Shown: positions 9,117 through 18,138, numbered from the stretch's first letter. The stretch: DNA of 64,000 nt from Alteromonadaceae bacterium (GCA_013373625.1 JABXHM010000028.1:62001-126000), one strand, 5' to 3'. Made by a program: numbers and translations. The notes: generated from the letters alone by a model not told the origin.

Positions 9117-10463
9117 ATGAAGACACTACACGCAATACTGGCAGGCGCAACCATGCTGTTAGCGGCCTGCTCGACAACCCCGGCTAGCCATAGCGGGTCG
9201 GGTATCGCCAAATCCTGGATCGATAAAGACACTGGCCACCGCATCGTAAGGGTGTCGGAAGAACCCGGCTCACGGTCGTTATATTTTCATCAGAATGCTT
9301 ACACTGCAGAGGGAGACAAAATGGTCATTTCGGTGACAAACCCGAACGGTGTCGCCGTGGTGGATTTAAGCGACTGGTCTGTGAAGCGACTCTATGAGCA
9401 TCCTGATGTGGGGATTTTGTTCGTTGGCAAACAAACCCGCAGTGTGTACCTCACCCGCATTGCTGGTGACAACAGTCAAAAAGTGCATCCGCAAAACGAG
9501 TTGCAGCAACCCACCGAGCTACTGCGGGTGAATATAGATAGCGGTGCCGTTGAAGAGCTGGGCGCGATCCCGGCCGGTAAAATACATACCATCAACAGCA
9601 ATGAAACCCTGCTAGCGGGCGCGGTGGCCGAGCGCGAACATAATCTGGAATCCGGCCCACGCAACAGCCGCTTTGAAGCGCGCTACGAGGCTGTTGGTCC
9701 GGACGGTAAACCGCTTAGTTTCGCCGATGCCAAAGAGGTGCGTATCAATGAGCGCCTTGAAGCGCGCATTCCCATGCAAATGTTTACCTTTAATATTGCC
9801 ACCGGTGAGCTGAAAGTGGTGCATGAGGCGACTGACTGGTTAAACCATATTCAGTTTTCGCCTGACGATCCGGGTCAGCTGATGTACTGCCATGAGGGCC
9901 CCTGGCACAAGGTAGACCGTATCTGGACCCTGCGCATAGACGGCAGCGAGAATCAAAAAGTTCATCACCGCACCATGAACATGGAAATTGCCGGTCACGA
10001 ATTTTTTGACGCCAGTGGCGAGCGTATTTTTTACGACTTGCAAACCCCACGCGGCGAGGTGTTCTGGCTGGCCAGCTACAATATGAAGACCAAAGAGCGG
10101 GTCTGGCGGCACATGCCGCGCGATTACTGGTCCGTGCATTTTAACATCTCGCCCGATGGTAACTTATTTGCCGGCGACGGCGGTGATGCCGAAATGGTGG
10201 CCCGGGCCGAAAATGGCAAATGGATTTATTTATTTGAATCGCAACCCATCAACGATGTAGCGGGGATCAGCGCACCCAATGCTGCGGATCTGATTAAGCC
10301 AGGCGTGTTAAAGGTGACCCGTCTGGTGAATATGCAAAAACACGATTACCGACTCGAGCCCAATGTGACCTTTACGCCGGACGGAAAGTGGGTGGTGTTC
10401 CGTTCAAATATGCATGGCCCGGTGCATGTCTATGCGGTAGCCGTATCCCCTGAGGTTGAATAA
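9117..10463 (+). CDS. PL22 oligogalacturonate lyase, lipoprotein
   Basis: A 448-residue seven-bladed beta-propeller of the PL22 oligogalacturonate lyase family, which splits short oligogalacturonides by beta-elimination to 4-deoxy-L-threo-5-hexosulose uronate (DKI). Family signatures are SRSLYFHQNAYTAEGDKMV at the N-terminus, HIQFSPDDPGQLMYCHEGPW, and the GHEFFDASGERIFYD and DYWSVHFNISPDG segments supplying histidines for metal binding. Unlike cytoplasmic enterobacterial Ogl, it starts with a lipoprotein signal ending LLAAC (Cys18), so it is probably anchored in the periplasm. The start codon touches the transporter stop. DKI made here feeds kduI/kduD downstream. Confidence 0.88.
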   Translation: MKTLHAILAGATMLLAACSTTPASHSGSGIAKSWIDKDTGHRIVRVSEEPGSRSLYFHQNAYTAEGDKMVISVTNPNGVAVVDLSDWSVKRLYEHPDVGILFVGKQTRSVYLTRIAGDNSQKVHPQNELQQPTELLRVNIDSGAVEELGAIPAGKIHTINSNETLLAGAVAEREHNLESGPRNSRFEARYEAVGPDGKPLSFADAKEVRINERLEARIPMQMFTFNIATGELKVVHEATDWLNHIQFSPDDPGQLMYCHEGPWHKVDRIWTLRIDGSENQKVHHRTMNMEIAGHEFFDASGERIFYDLQTPRGEVFWLASYNMKTKERVWRHMPRDYWSVHFNISPDGNLFAGDGGDAEMVARAENGKWIYLFESQPINDVAGISAPNAADLIKPGVLKVTRLVNMQKHDYRLEPNVTFTPDGKWVVFRSNMHGPVHVYAVAVSPEVE

Positions 10464-10506
10464 GCCACAGATTAAGCACTAAACGTACCGCAGAGATCGA
10501 CTTGTT

Positions 10507-10518
10507 TTCAGATATGAA
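10507..10518. promoter_or_regulatory. Candidate pectin operator upstream of kduD
   Basis: TTCAGATATGAA with flanking bases giving GTTTTCAGATATGAAAC (10504-10520) is a strong TTCA-N4-TGAA palindrome in the 186-base gap before kduD. A weaker half-matching copy, TTCATATATGGG, follows at 10561-10572. Confidence 0.55.
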
Positions 10519-10649
10519 ACAAATGGCCGGTATTTGGTCGTGGTAAATGGGGAATACTTGTTCATATATGGGACAGCAATCACACTAATTAAACATCAGC
10601 CTCGCAGCACGAGTGAGGCAAAGTCGTACATTAACAGGAGACAGCACCT

Positions 10650-11414
10650 ATGAGTCAGCCAGATTTTGGTTTAACTGATAAAGTTGCACTGGTAACCGGC
10701 GCCAGCCGCGGTATTGGTCAGGCACTGGCGATGGGGGTTGCCCAAGCTGGCGCTAAAGTGGTTTGTGCCAGCAGCCGTATTGGTGGCTGTGAAGACACCG
10801 TAAAACAAATTAAAAGCGCCGGCGGTGAAGCTGTGGAACTGGCAGCCGACCTGTCTGATACCGACGCGGTGATGGCGCTGGCCGAGAAAGCCCAGGGCGT
10901 GTTCGGAGACATAGATATTCTGGTCAATAACGGTGGCACTATTTACCGCAGCGCGGCGGTGGAGTTTCCCTTGGACCAATGGCAGCACGTGTTACAGGTA
11001 AATCTGGATGCCACTTTTTTGTTATGCCAGCAAATTGGTAAAAAAATGGTAGCGCGTAAACACGGCAAAATCATCAATATTGCGTCGATGCTGAGCTACA
11101 GCGGCGGCATTACAGTACCCGCCTACACTGCCAGTAAACACGCCGTTGCAGGACTAACAAAAGCACTGGCAAACGAATGGGGTCAGCACAACGTGCAGGT
11201 CAATGCCATTGCTCCTGGTTATATCCGCACCGACAACACCCAGGCATTACAGGACGACCCTGAACGTAGCAGCGAGATACTCAAGCGTATACCGGCTGCC
11301 CGCTGGGGTGAAACGTCAGATTTGCAGGGCGCCGCCGTATTCTTAGCCAGCGCTGCAAGTAACTACATTAATGGTCATATACTCGCCGTCGATGGCGGAT
11401 TCCTGGCCCGATAA
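10650..11414 (+). CDS. kduD: 2-dehydro-3-deoxy-D-gluconate 5-dehydrogenase
   Basis: A 254-residue short-chain dehydrogenase, the length of KduD. It shows the NAD-binding TGASRGIGQALA, the NNGG structural motif (NNGGTIYRS is typical of KduD), the YTASKHAV active-site Tyr/Lys and the C-terminal DGGFLAR. KduD reduces 2,5-diketo-3-deoxygluconate (DK-II) to KDG in the cytoplasm. It opens the second operon of the locus, with aggag eight bases before the ATG, and is followed by kduI 24 bases later. Two operator-like palindromes lie in its promoter region. Other sugar SDRs are possible, but pairing with kduI makes this call solid. Confidence 0.92.
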   Translation: MSQPDFGLTDKVALVTGASRGIGQALAMGVAQAGAKVVCASSRIGGCEDTVKQIKSAGGEAVELAADLSDTDAVMALAEKAQGVFGDIDILVNNGGTIYRSAAVEFPLDQWQHVLQVNLDATFLLCQQIGKKMVARKHGKIINIASMLSYSGGITVPAYTASKHAVAGLTKALANEWGQHNVQVNAIAPGYIRTDNTQALQDDPERSSEILKRIPAARWGETSDLQGAAVFLASAASNYINGHILAVDGGFLAR

Positions 11415-11438
11415 GCGCGTTACGAGGAATTGATTAGC

Positions 11439-12287
11439 ATGACAAACAAAACTGAATATGAAACCCGCTACGCGGTAGGACAAAAAGAGGTAAAGGGCTA
11501 CGACACCACAGAGCTGCGTGAAACCTTTTTAGTCGATAAACTGATGCAGCCGGGCAAGGTATACTGGGTATACAGCCACTATGAACGATTTATGGTGGGC
11601 AGTGCAGTACCGACAGACAGTCCGCTGGTGCTGGAAACTCTCGATTCGCTTAAAGCCCGGCATTTCCTCGACCGCCGTGAACTTGGAATTATCAATGTTG
11701 GCGGCAACGGCACGGTAGTGGCCGATGGTGAAGAGTTTGCCCTGGCCCGCGAAGAAGCGCTATACCTTGCAAAAGACAACAAGTCGGTGACGTTTTACTC
11801 CGACGATCCGGCCAAACCGGCAAAGTTCTACCTTAACTCGGCACCAGCTCATCATGCCTTTAAGAACAAAAAAGTGGGTCGCAATGACGCCAAAGTGTTG
11901 AATCTGGGTAGCCCTGAAACCTGTAACGAGCGAACCATTAACCAGTTAATGATCAACTCAGTGGTAGAAACCTGCCAGTTACAGATGGGCTTAACCCGCT
12001 TAAAACCGGGGAGTGTATGGAATACCATGCCGGCTCACCAGCATGACCGCCGCAATGAAGTGTATTTATACATCGACTTAGACGATGGTCAGGCCGTTAG
12101 CCACTTTATGGGAGAACCCCATGAAACCCGTCATATTTTTGTGCATAACGAGCAGGCCGTGCTCTCACCACCGTGGTCAATTCATTGTGGCGTAGGCACC
12201 TCTAACTATGCGTTCATTTGGGGCATGGCTGGCGAAAACCTCGATTATGGCGACATGGATAGCTACCCGCCTGACACATTGCGATAG
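11439..12287 (+). CDS. kduI: 5-dehydro-4-deoxy-D-glucuronate isomerase
   Basis: About 282 residues, close to the 278 of E. coli KduI, a zinc-dependent cupin-type isomerase converting DKI to DK-II. Recognisable stretches are LREtFLVDkLM, the VGGNGTVVADGEEF barrel strand, SSPETCNxR-like GSPETCNERTINQ, and the metal-binding MPAHQHDRRNEVYLY with a later HETRHIFV and WSIHCGVGTSNYAFIWGM. I chose the ATG at 11439 because gagga lies ten bases upstream; a TTG nine bases earlier is less likely. It sits between kduD and the IclR regulator and acts in the cytoplasm on the product of the PL22 and GH105 enzymes. Confidence 0.95.
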   Translation: MTNKTEYETRYAVGQKEVKGYDTTELRETFLVDKLMQPGKVYWVYSHYERFMVGSAVPTDSPLVLETLDSLKARHFLDRRELGIINVGGNGTVVADGEEFALAREEALYLAKDNKSVTFYSDDPAKPAKFYLNSAPAHHAFKNKKVGRNDAKVLNLGSPETCNERTINQLMINSVVETCQLQMGLTRLKPGSVWNTMPAHQHDRRNEVYLYIDLDDGQAVSHFMGEPHETRHIFVHNEQAVLSPPWSIHCGVGTSNYAFIWGMAGENLDYGDMDSYPPDTLR

Positions 12288-12343
12288 TAGCCAGGTGTAA
12301 GCTGTATTAGACTGTTAACAATTTGTAACCAGTGGAAGTCATT

Positions 12344-13120
12344 ATGGAACGTTATCTGATCCCCAGTGTGAACCATGCTTGTCAGATTTTTCGGATTCTG
12401 GCTAACAATCCAAACGGTATGACCATGCATGATCTGGAAGTGACATTGGATTTACCCCGTACCACATTGTTTCGCTTGCTGCGTACGCTATGTAACGAGC
12501 AAATGCTCGAAAAGAAAGGCAAGCGTTACCATTGTGGTACTGACTTAATGAAGCTGGGGTTACACATCATAAATTCTGATCGCATGCATCAGCTGGCGAT
12601 ACCCCACATTCAGCGTTTAGCCCTAAAGAGCGGCCATACCGCCCATTTGGCCGTGCCCAATAACGGCAGTATATTGATTGTTGAAGTGGTTGATAGCCCT
12701 AACCCGCTGATGGTGTCCAAGCGCCCCGGCGTGCAAGCGCAATTGCATTGCTCTGCCGGCGGCAAAGTGTTTTTGGCGTTTCTGTATTACGATAATCTGG
12801 AACTCATTCTTGAAGAACACCCCATGGAAAGGCACACCGATTACACCATTACCGACATTAACGAATTGCGCGAAGAGTTGAAAAAAATCGAAGCACTTGG
12901 TTATGCCGTGGATGAGCGCGAATACAACAAAGATGTGCGTTGTCTGGCGGTGCCGGTGCGCGATAACCGCGGCGTCGTTATCGCGTCGGTGGGCGTTACT
13001 GCTCCGGCAGTGACTTTCCCCAAATCACAAATACCTGCGGTGGCTGAATTGGCCAAAGAAGCGGCTCGTGGTATTTACCGCGACACCTACCAGTTAAAAG
13101 AAAACCGGCTCGGCGCATGA
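12344..13120 (+). CDS. IclR-family transcriptional regulator, KdgR-like
   Basis: About 258 residues with an N-terminal winged helix (MHDLEVTLDLPRTTLFRLLRTL) and a C-terminal IclR effector domain (HLAVPNNGSILIVEVVDSP, CSAGGKVFLAFL, YAVDEREYNKDVRCLAVPVRD, and VGVTAPAVTFP). It lies between kduI and the KDG kinase gene, the position expected for a KdgR-type regulator sensing KDG or a related keto-deoxy sugar. The repeated TTCA-N4-TGAA palindromes of this locus are its probable binding sites. The ATG at 12344 with ggaag just upstream is preferred to a GTG at 12332. Whether it represses or activates cannot be read from sequence. Confidence 0.85.
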   Translation: MERYLIPSVNHACQIFRILANNPNGMTMHDLEVTLDLPRTTLFRLLRTLCNEQMLEKKGKRYHCGTDLMKLGLHIINSDRMHQLAIPHIQRLALKSGHTAHLAVPNNGSILIVEVVDSPNPLMVSKRPGVQAQLHCSAGGKVFLAFLYYDNLELILEEHPMERHTDYTITDINELREELKKIEALGYAVDEREYNKDVRCLAVPVRDNRGVVIASVGVTAPAVTFPKSQIPAVAELAKEAARGIYRDTYQLKENRLGA

Positions 13121-13165
13121 CGCGAGTGACTTGCTGTAGTCCGGGTTGCTGAAAAGGAGAATTCT

Positions 13166-14074
13166 ATGCCGACCTGCCTGATTATTGGTGAGTGTATGGT
13201 GGAGCTTGCCCCGCTTACCCGTGATTCGCTGCGTAAGCAATTTGCGGGTGATACATTTAATACCGCGGTTTACCTTAAACGCTGCCTGCCCGCTTGCAAC
13301 GTGAATTATTTCACTGCTGTAGGCACCGATCTGTTGAGCCGTGAGATGACAGAGCGATTTGCCGAAGAAGGGATCAATACGCAATATGTGGCCCGCAGCC
13401 AGAGCAAAAACGTTGGCATGTACCTGGTGAATACCGATGCCAGTGGCGAGCGAAGCTTTAGCTATTGGCGTAACGACTCCGCGGCCCGCCAAATGCTCAC
13501 AACGGAGGCTCTGCCTGACGCGTATTTCGACATCGTGTATGTGTCCGGCATTACTGTTGCCATCCTCGATGACCCTCAGCGCGATACGCTCATTAGTGGT
13601 TTACAACGTTATCAGGCAGCGGGCGCAAAAATAGTGTTCGACCCTAATTATCGCCCGCAGTTATGGTCCGGCATTGAGCAGGCCAGAGAATGGACAATAC
13701 GGTTTTATGCGTTGTGCGATATCGCCTTTCCGGGCGGCGATGATCACCGCGAACTTTATGGTCACCACTGTGAGCATGAGGTATTTTCGTTTTTGCAGGC
13801 TCTGGGCGTGCGTGAAATCGTGTTAAAGCGCGGCGCAGACAGTGTCGAAATTGCGCAGCACAACCGGCATTTTAGTGTTGCCGTTAAACCCGTTGCTGAG
13901 GTGGTTGATACCACTTCGGCGGGCGATGCTTTTATCGGTGGCTACCTGGCTAAAACCCTTGCCGGTGAGAAGTGCTCCGTGGCTGCCCGGTTCGGCGCCC
14001 GGGTTGCCGGCATCGTGATTGGTGCCAAAGGCGCTATTGTTGAGAGCGACTATTTTTTTCAGCGGTTAGATTAA
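13166..14074 (+). CDS. kdgK: PfkB-family sugar kinase, probable KDG kinase
   Basis: A 302-residue ribokinase-fold enzyme with an N-terminal IGECMVEL strand, a GDTFNTAVYLKR substrate segment, and the C-terminal VVDTTSAGDAFIGGYLA motif that supplies the catalytic base and anion hole. In this setting it most likely phosphorylates 2-keto-3-deoxygluconate to KDPG, closing the local pectin pathway; the matching KDPG aldolase is not in the window. A strong ribosome site (aaaggaga) precedes the ATG. It is the last gene of the kduD-kduI-regulator-kinase run. The family is certain and the exact substrate is inferred from context. Confidence 0.87.
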   Translation: MPTCLIIGECMVELAPLTRDSLRKQFAGDTFNTAVYLKRCLPACNVNYFTAVGTDLLSREMTERFAEEGINTQYVARSQSKNVGMYLVNTDASGERSFSYWRNDSAARQMLTTEALPDAYFDIVYVSGITVAILDDPQRDTLISGLQRYQAAGAKIVFDPNYRPQLWSGIEQAREWTIRFYALCDIAFPGGDDHRELYGHHCEHEVFSFLQALGVREIVLKRGADSVEIAQHNRHFSVAVKPVAEVVDTTSAGDAFIGGYLAKTLAGEKCSVAARFGARVAGIVIGAKGAIVESDYFFQRLD

Positions 14075-14117
14075 CCCTCTGCATACCATAGCGCCGATAA
14101 ATCAACCATTGTAATAA

Positions 14118-14155
14118 AACAGGAAAATTAGTAAGTACTCACTAATTTCCCTGTT
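14118..14155. repeat. 38-bp near-perfect palindrome between convergent genes
   Basis: The left arm AACAGGAAAATTAGT (14118-14132) and right arm ACTAATTTCCCTGTT (14141-14155) differ at one pair, and the centre (AAGTACTC) carries AGTACT. It lies between the ends of kdgK and the xylanase gene. It may be a bidirectional terminator, though T-runs are poor, or a binding site. Similar cores occur at 40145 and 58815. Confidence 0.55.
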
Positions 14156-14226
14156 AACCTTACGCTTTCTAGCTGTAGTAGTGTATTCCTTACTTAGCCA
14201 TGGCAGCCATTCGCTGCCCTAAACGT

Positions 14227-15678
14227 TTAATTGCAACTATTGCTAAAGCAGGCGTCGCTATCGCCAAAGCCGATGACGCCACTACAATGCATGGTTTCAG
14301 AATAGCTGCCGCCACCACACTCACCATTCCCGTAGGTTGCAGTATTGTATTCCATATCTTCAGCTTGTCTGATTTCACCGTTGACCAGTACGTAGTCCAG
14401 AATAACATCGCGGCCAGTGGCGTCGTTGTCATACTCTACCTGCACATCGCCGCTGGCGCCGCCGGTATAACTATAGTCGTTCATGCCGGTGGCGAGTGTC
14501 CAGTCAGCCACCACATTACCGCCAACAATCAGGTTAATATGTTCGTCGCCGTTAACACCTTCGGCACGCACTGTAATGGGATCGCTCACTGGTGCTGCGC
14601 AGTTATTGCTAAAACACGCGCCGGTATCGCCAAAACCGATAACGCCGTTACAATGCATGGTTTCAGAGTAACTGCCGCCGCCACATTCGCCATTACCATA
14701 CGTCGCTGTATTGTACTCCATGGACTCGGCTTCGCGGGTTTCGCCGTTAACATACACACTGTCGAGTATCACGTCAGCACCCGACACATCGTTGTCGTAC
14801 TGTACCTGCACATCGCCTGCTGCACTGCCGGTATACACGTAGGCTGCCATGCTGGTGGTTAATGTCCAGTCAGCCACTACATTACCATTGATAAGCAGGT
14901 TAATGTGTTCGCCACCCGCTGCACCGCGCGCATTCACCACTATATCGGTACTGCTCGGACCGCCAGAGCCACCACCCGAAGATGGGCCGCCGCCACTGCT
15001 GGTGCCCTCGCTTACCGTGATGTCAGAACTACCAGTGCTTTGATAGCCTTCGGATGCCATAACCATATAATCAAAGGATCCCAGGTTCAGCCCGACACTG
15101 GCCCAGGCATCAAAGTGGTTGCCGGTAGTAATAGTGCCATTGACGTTGCCATATCCCTTGATGGGCTCGCGCACACTGAAATACTGGTAAAAGGTTTGCG
15201 TACCTTCAATAGACGGTTGTTGTACTCGTTGGCAACGACGCATTCTGTACGTCGCGCCATCACTTTGAAAGGTGCCATAGTTTGTGCCACCTGAGCAGGA
15301 AGACGGATCATAGGAGCCGTAACTCTCAATGATGTAAAATTCAATCAGCGGATTACGGGTCCAGCCATACAGGGCAAGATACGAATTTTGTGAGCTGTTA
15401 ACGCCATAGTAACCTTCGTAATTTACCACTTTACGGCCACCCGGATTCCAGCCTTTACCACCTACCCAATTATTGGTACTGCTGTTCCATTGTGATTGAT
15501 AGCGCCCACCTGGCTGCAGTGTGAAGCTGGCATCACCACTGTCTTTCCAAAACGAGTAGTAATAGCCGTCGTGTGTACCGGTTTCGTTTTGATACAGCGT
15601 TTGTGCAGACGTGACTGTACTGGTCAGTGCCATACACAGACTGCCTAGCAGGCCTGCTGTTTTCTTTAACGTATTCAT
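14227..15678 (-). CDS. Secreted GH11 endo-beta-1,4-xylanase with two CBM60 modules
   Basis: A 483-residue secreted xylanase. Residues 1-25 are a signal peptide (cut near TSA-QT). About 26-222 form a GH11 beta-jelly roll with nucleophile Glu113 in PLIEFYIIE and acid/base Glu210 in MASEGYQSTGSS. Residues 225-253 are a Gly/Ser linker. Two tandem repeats follow (about 254-360 and 377-483), each with DWTL, YDND, the YNTATYGNGECGGGSYSETMHC block and a terminal cysteine pair. These match CBM60, a calcium-dependent xylan/galactan binding module. The near identity of the two modules points to recent duplication. The enzyme cuts xylan outside the cell. It is a lone gene next to the pectin locus; aaggga precedes the ATG. 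Confidence 0.92.
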   Translation of the reverse strand: MNTLKKTAGLLGSLCMALTSTVTSAQTLYQNETGTHDGYYYSFWKDSGDASFTLQPGGRYQSQWNSSTNNWVGGKGWNPGGRKVVNYEGYYGVNSSQNSYLALYGWTRNPLIEFYIIESYGSYDPSSCSGGTNYGTFQSDGATYRMRRCQRVQQPSIEGTQTFYQYFSVREPIKGYGNVNGTITTGNHFDAWASVGLNLGSFDYMVMASEGYQSTGSSDITVSEGTSSGGGPSSGGGSGGPSSTDIVVNARGAAGGEHINLLINGNVVADWTLTTSMAAYVYTGSAAGDVQVQYDNDVSGADVILDSVYVNGETREAESMEYNTATYGNGECGGGSYSETMHCNGVIGFGDTGACFSNNCAAPVSDPITVRAEGVNGDEHINLIVGGNVVADWTLATGMNDYSYTGGASGDVQVEYDNDATGRDVILDYVLVNGEIRQAEDMEYNTATYGNGECGGGSYSETMHCSGVIGFGDSDACFSNSCN

Positions 15679-16054
15679 TTGTTTTTCCCTTCCTCACATA
15701 AGTTTTAACAGAGCTACGGTGTTGTGCTGGTAGCTTTGTTCTGTTGTTACGACTTCACGGCAATGGGAGTAATACTGCTAAAACCTGTAGTGTGCCGAAT
15801 GTAACAGCCGGGGGAAGGTTAGCGGTGAAAACGGCGAATGTTTAGGCTTATGCGACTTTTCATAATGTTAAATATACATAACGAAAATGTTAATCGCCTT
15901 AACAAAATAATCGGTATAAAACGAGATGGATTGAATTAACCAATTGTTTTTAAATGAATTTGAAAGGTTGGTCTGTTGTCTTGGTGTGCCATTCTGCAAA
16001 AATGCGACTTTGCGTAAACTGAGTTTTATTTAAATGTTGTAATAACCGGCATGG
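15679..16054. other. Intergenic, AT-rich, upstream of the xylanase gene
   Basis: This 376-base gap holds the xylanase promoter region (minus strand) and the 3' side of the helicase gene. It is AT-rich, especially 15840-15960. I see no gene, no clear hairpin and no copy of the pectin operator. Confidence 0.5.
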
Positions 16055-17302
16055 CTAGCGGCGCTTTTTACGAGCGTTGGATTTTCTTCTACGCTTTGGT
16101 GTGTCGTCAGCTTCAAAATTCCCGTACAGGTCGTCCTCTTCCTCTTTTACTTTAACCACCGGTGGTGTCGGTTTTGGTGCAAACCCTGTTACAATTTTTG
16201 GTTTAAATGGTCGGCCAATAAGGCGCTCGATGGCCTTTAATTGTTTCGACTCATCGTCGCTATACAGCGAGATAGCTAAGCCACTGTGTGAAGCTCGGCC
16301 GGTGCGACCTATTCTATGAATGTAGTCTTCGGGTACGTAGGGCAGATCAACATTAATCACACACGGTAATTGCTCAATATCAATGCCTCTCGCGGCTAGA
16401 TCGGTGCCAATCAATACTTTTACACTGCCATTTCTAAAACCCTCTAAGGCCAGCATGCGTGCTTGCTGAGTTCTGTTGGCATGAATCGAATCGGCTACAA
16501 TACCTGCATTGATTAGTTCCTTTTTCAGGCAATCCGCGGCACGTTTAGTGCGCGTAAAGACCAGTATTTGAGACCAGTCATTGCGGTTAATGAGGTGAAT
16601 TAGCAGTGCGTGTTTTCGCGCTTTGTCGACCGGGTGTAATGTTTGTGTAATCCTGTCAATGTGATCGTGTGCCGTGGCTAACTCAATAGTGTGAGGAGTA
16701 TTGAGCATCGATATGGCTAAGGTTTTTATGTCCTGGGTAAACGTAGCCGAAAATAGCAGGGTCTGGCGTTGCTCCGGTAATAAGCTTTGTATGTGATTAA
16801 GCTGATCGGTAAACCCGAAGTCCAGCATGCGGTCGGCTTCGTCCAGTACCAGGATCTCAAGGTGGTCGAAATTAATCACCCCCTGCTCATACAAATCTAC
16901 CAGGCGCCCGGGCGTTGCGATGAGGATCTCAACACCATTCTCTAGCGCCAGTTTTTGTGGTTCAATACGCACGCCCCCAAACACCGCCGTGCAGCGAATA
17001 TTCATATTCTGGCTGTAGGTATCAATGCTCCTGGCAACCTGAGCAGCAAGCTCGCGAGTTGGGGTGAGGATTAACGCTCTTATGGTGTTTGCGGGTGGGC
17101 GCGGCTGGTTTGCCAGGCGCTGCAACACCGGCAATGCAAAACTGGCTGTTTTGCCGGTGCCGGTTTGTGCAATCGCGATAACATCCCGCCCACTCAGTAT
17201 CGCTGGAATGGCTTCTTTCTGAATGGGCGATGGCTGGGTATATCCCCAGGCAGTTACGGTGCGAAGCAGTGTAGAGCACAGGCCTAGAGCGCTGAATGAC
17301 AT
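16055..17302 (-). CDS. DEAD-box ATP-dependent RNA helicase, RhlE-like
   Basis: About 415 residues from the internal ATG at 17302, whose protein begins MSFSALGLCSTLLRTV as RhlE proteins do. A frame running up to 17422 would add 40 atypical residues, although no strong ribosome site supports the internal start. Motifs in order: Q motif YTQPSPIQKEAI, AQTGTGKT (I), PTRELA (Ia), TPGRL (Ib), DEAD (II), SAT (III), GTDLAARGID (V) and HRIGRTGRA (VI). A basic tail (PKRRRKSNARKKRR) probably binds RNA. RhlE-type helicases remodel RNA in ribosome assembly and decay. It stands alone and is followed 33 bases upstream by another gene on the same strand. Confidence 0.92.
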   Translation of the reverse strand: MSFSALGLCSTLLRTVTAWGYTQPSPIQKEAIPAILSGRDVIAIAQTGTGKTASFALPVLQRLANQPRPPANTIRALILTPTRELAAQVARSIDTYSQNMNIRCTAVFGGVRIEPQKLALENGVEILIATPGRLVDLYEQGVINFDHLEILVLDEADRMLDFGFTDQLNHIQSLLPEQRQTLLFSATFTQDIKTLAISMLNTPHTIELATAHDHIDRITQTLHPVDKARKHALLIHLINRNDWSQILVFTRTKRAADCLKKELINAGIVADSIHANRTQQARMLALEGFRNGSVKVLIGTDLAARGIDIEQLPCVINVDLPYVPEDYIHRIGRTGRASHSGLAISLYSDDESKQLKAIERLIGRPFKPKIVTGFAPKPTPPVVKVKEEEDDLYGNFEADDTPKRRRKSNARKKRR

Positions 17303-17454
17303 AAGAGAAGGCGTCTGCAATTTATTAAAACTCGTCTCATAATACGTGGTGTGCGTGCGTATTGCGGCATTATTTATTGGCTTTCTGTAAATAGCCCAAT
17401 GTGCGGTGACAAGCAACGCCATAAAAGTCTGAACGCGACTGGCTACAAGCCGGG

Positions 17455-18138
17455 CTAGTTAATCGCTTTTTTAGCCAGAAATATGGTGTGCTTACTGCCT
17501 TTTCCTTTGCGTGCCCTGGCGATACACGTGTTAACTTTGTAGCCCGCCGTTTTTAACCGAACAGAAAACAGGTAATCAGGTCCGGCGGACCAAATAGCCA
17601 GCATACCGTTGGGTTTAAGCACTTCATAAATATCTTGTAGTCCGTCGAGAGAATAAATCCAGTTATTATCAGAATGCGTTAGCCCTTCAGGGCCATTGTC
17701 GACATCGAGTAATATGGCGTCGTACGTAGGTGTCCTGGTGTTTAAAAGGTGCTTTACGTCACCAATCTTAACGGTTGTTCTGGGATCCTGAAGTGGGTTT
17801 TTAGCGCAGTTACCTAATGGTCCTTTGTTCCATTCCACTACTTCCGGTATTAACTCAGCGACAGTCACTTGCGAGCACGGTGTAACTTCGTTCAGCGCCG
17901 CTGCAAGGGTGTATCCCATGCCTAAACCACCCACTAAAACGTGTGCGTTAGGTGTCGACGTCAGGTGAGCACAGCCTAATTGAGAGAGCTCTTTTTCGGA
18001 GTTATATACGCGGCTATTCATCAATTCGCCACGGACGCCGGAAAGTCGAATACTGAACTCTTCACCGCGCCGGGAAAATAGTAACTCACCACCCTTGTTT
18101 GGAATTTGAGCTCTGCCTAATTTAACCCATGGAACCAT
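17455..18138 (-). CDS. Spermidine-synthase-like protein
   Basis: A 227-residue Rossmann-fold protein of the polyamine-synthase/SAM methyltransferase type. Visible are the nucleotide-site glycine-rich VLVGGLGMGYTLAAAL, VAELIPEVVEW with the acidic residue that binds the cosubstrate, and LLDVDNGPEG in place of the DxxD motif of true spermidine synthases. It is shorter (about 280 is usual) and lacks the N-terminal beta domain, so transfer of aminopropyl groups is uncertain. Such proteins are often annotated as spermidine-synthase-like with unknown substrate. A palindromic GTTAAG-N5-CTTAAC element lies 36-52 bases upstream (18174-18190). Confidence 0.75.
   Translation of the reverse strand: MVPWVKLGRAQIPNKGGELLFSRRGEEFSIRLSGVRGELMNSRVYNSEKELSQLGCAHLTSTPNAHVLVGGLGMGYTLAAALNEVTPCSQVTVAELIPEVVEWNKGPLGNCAKNPLQDPRTTVKIGDVKHLLNTRTPTYDAILLDVDNGPEGLTHSDNNWIYSLDGLQDIYEVLKPNGMLAIWSAGPDYLFSVRLKTAGYKVNTCIARARKGKGSKHTIFLAKKAIN

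Noticed and set aside
14200-14862. 220-codon open frame opposite the xylanase
   Set aside because: It lies entirely antisense to the repetitive CBM60 modules and mirrors their repeats; the minus-strand protein is a clear GH11 enzyme.
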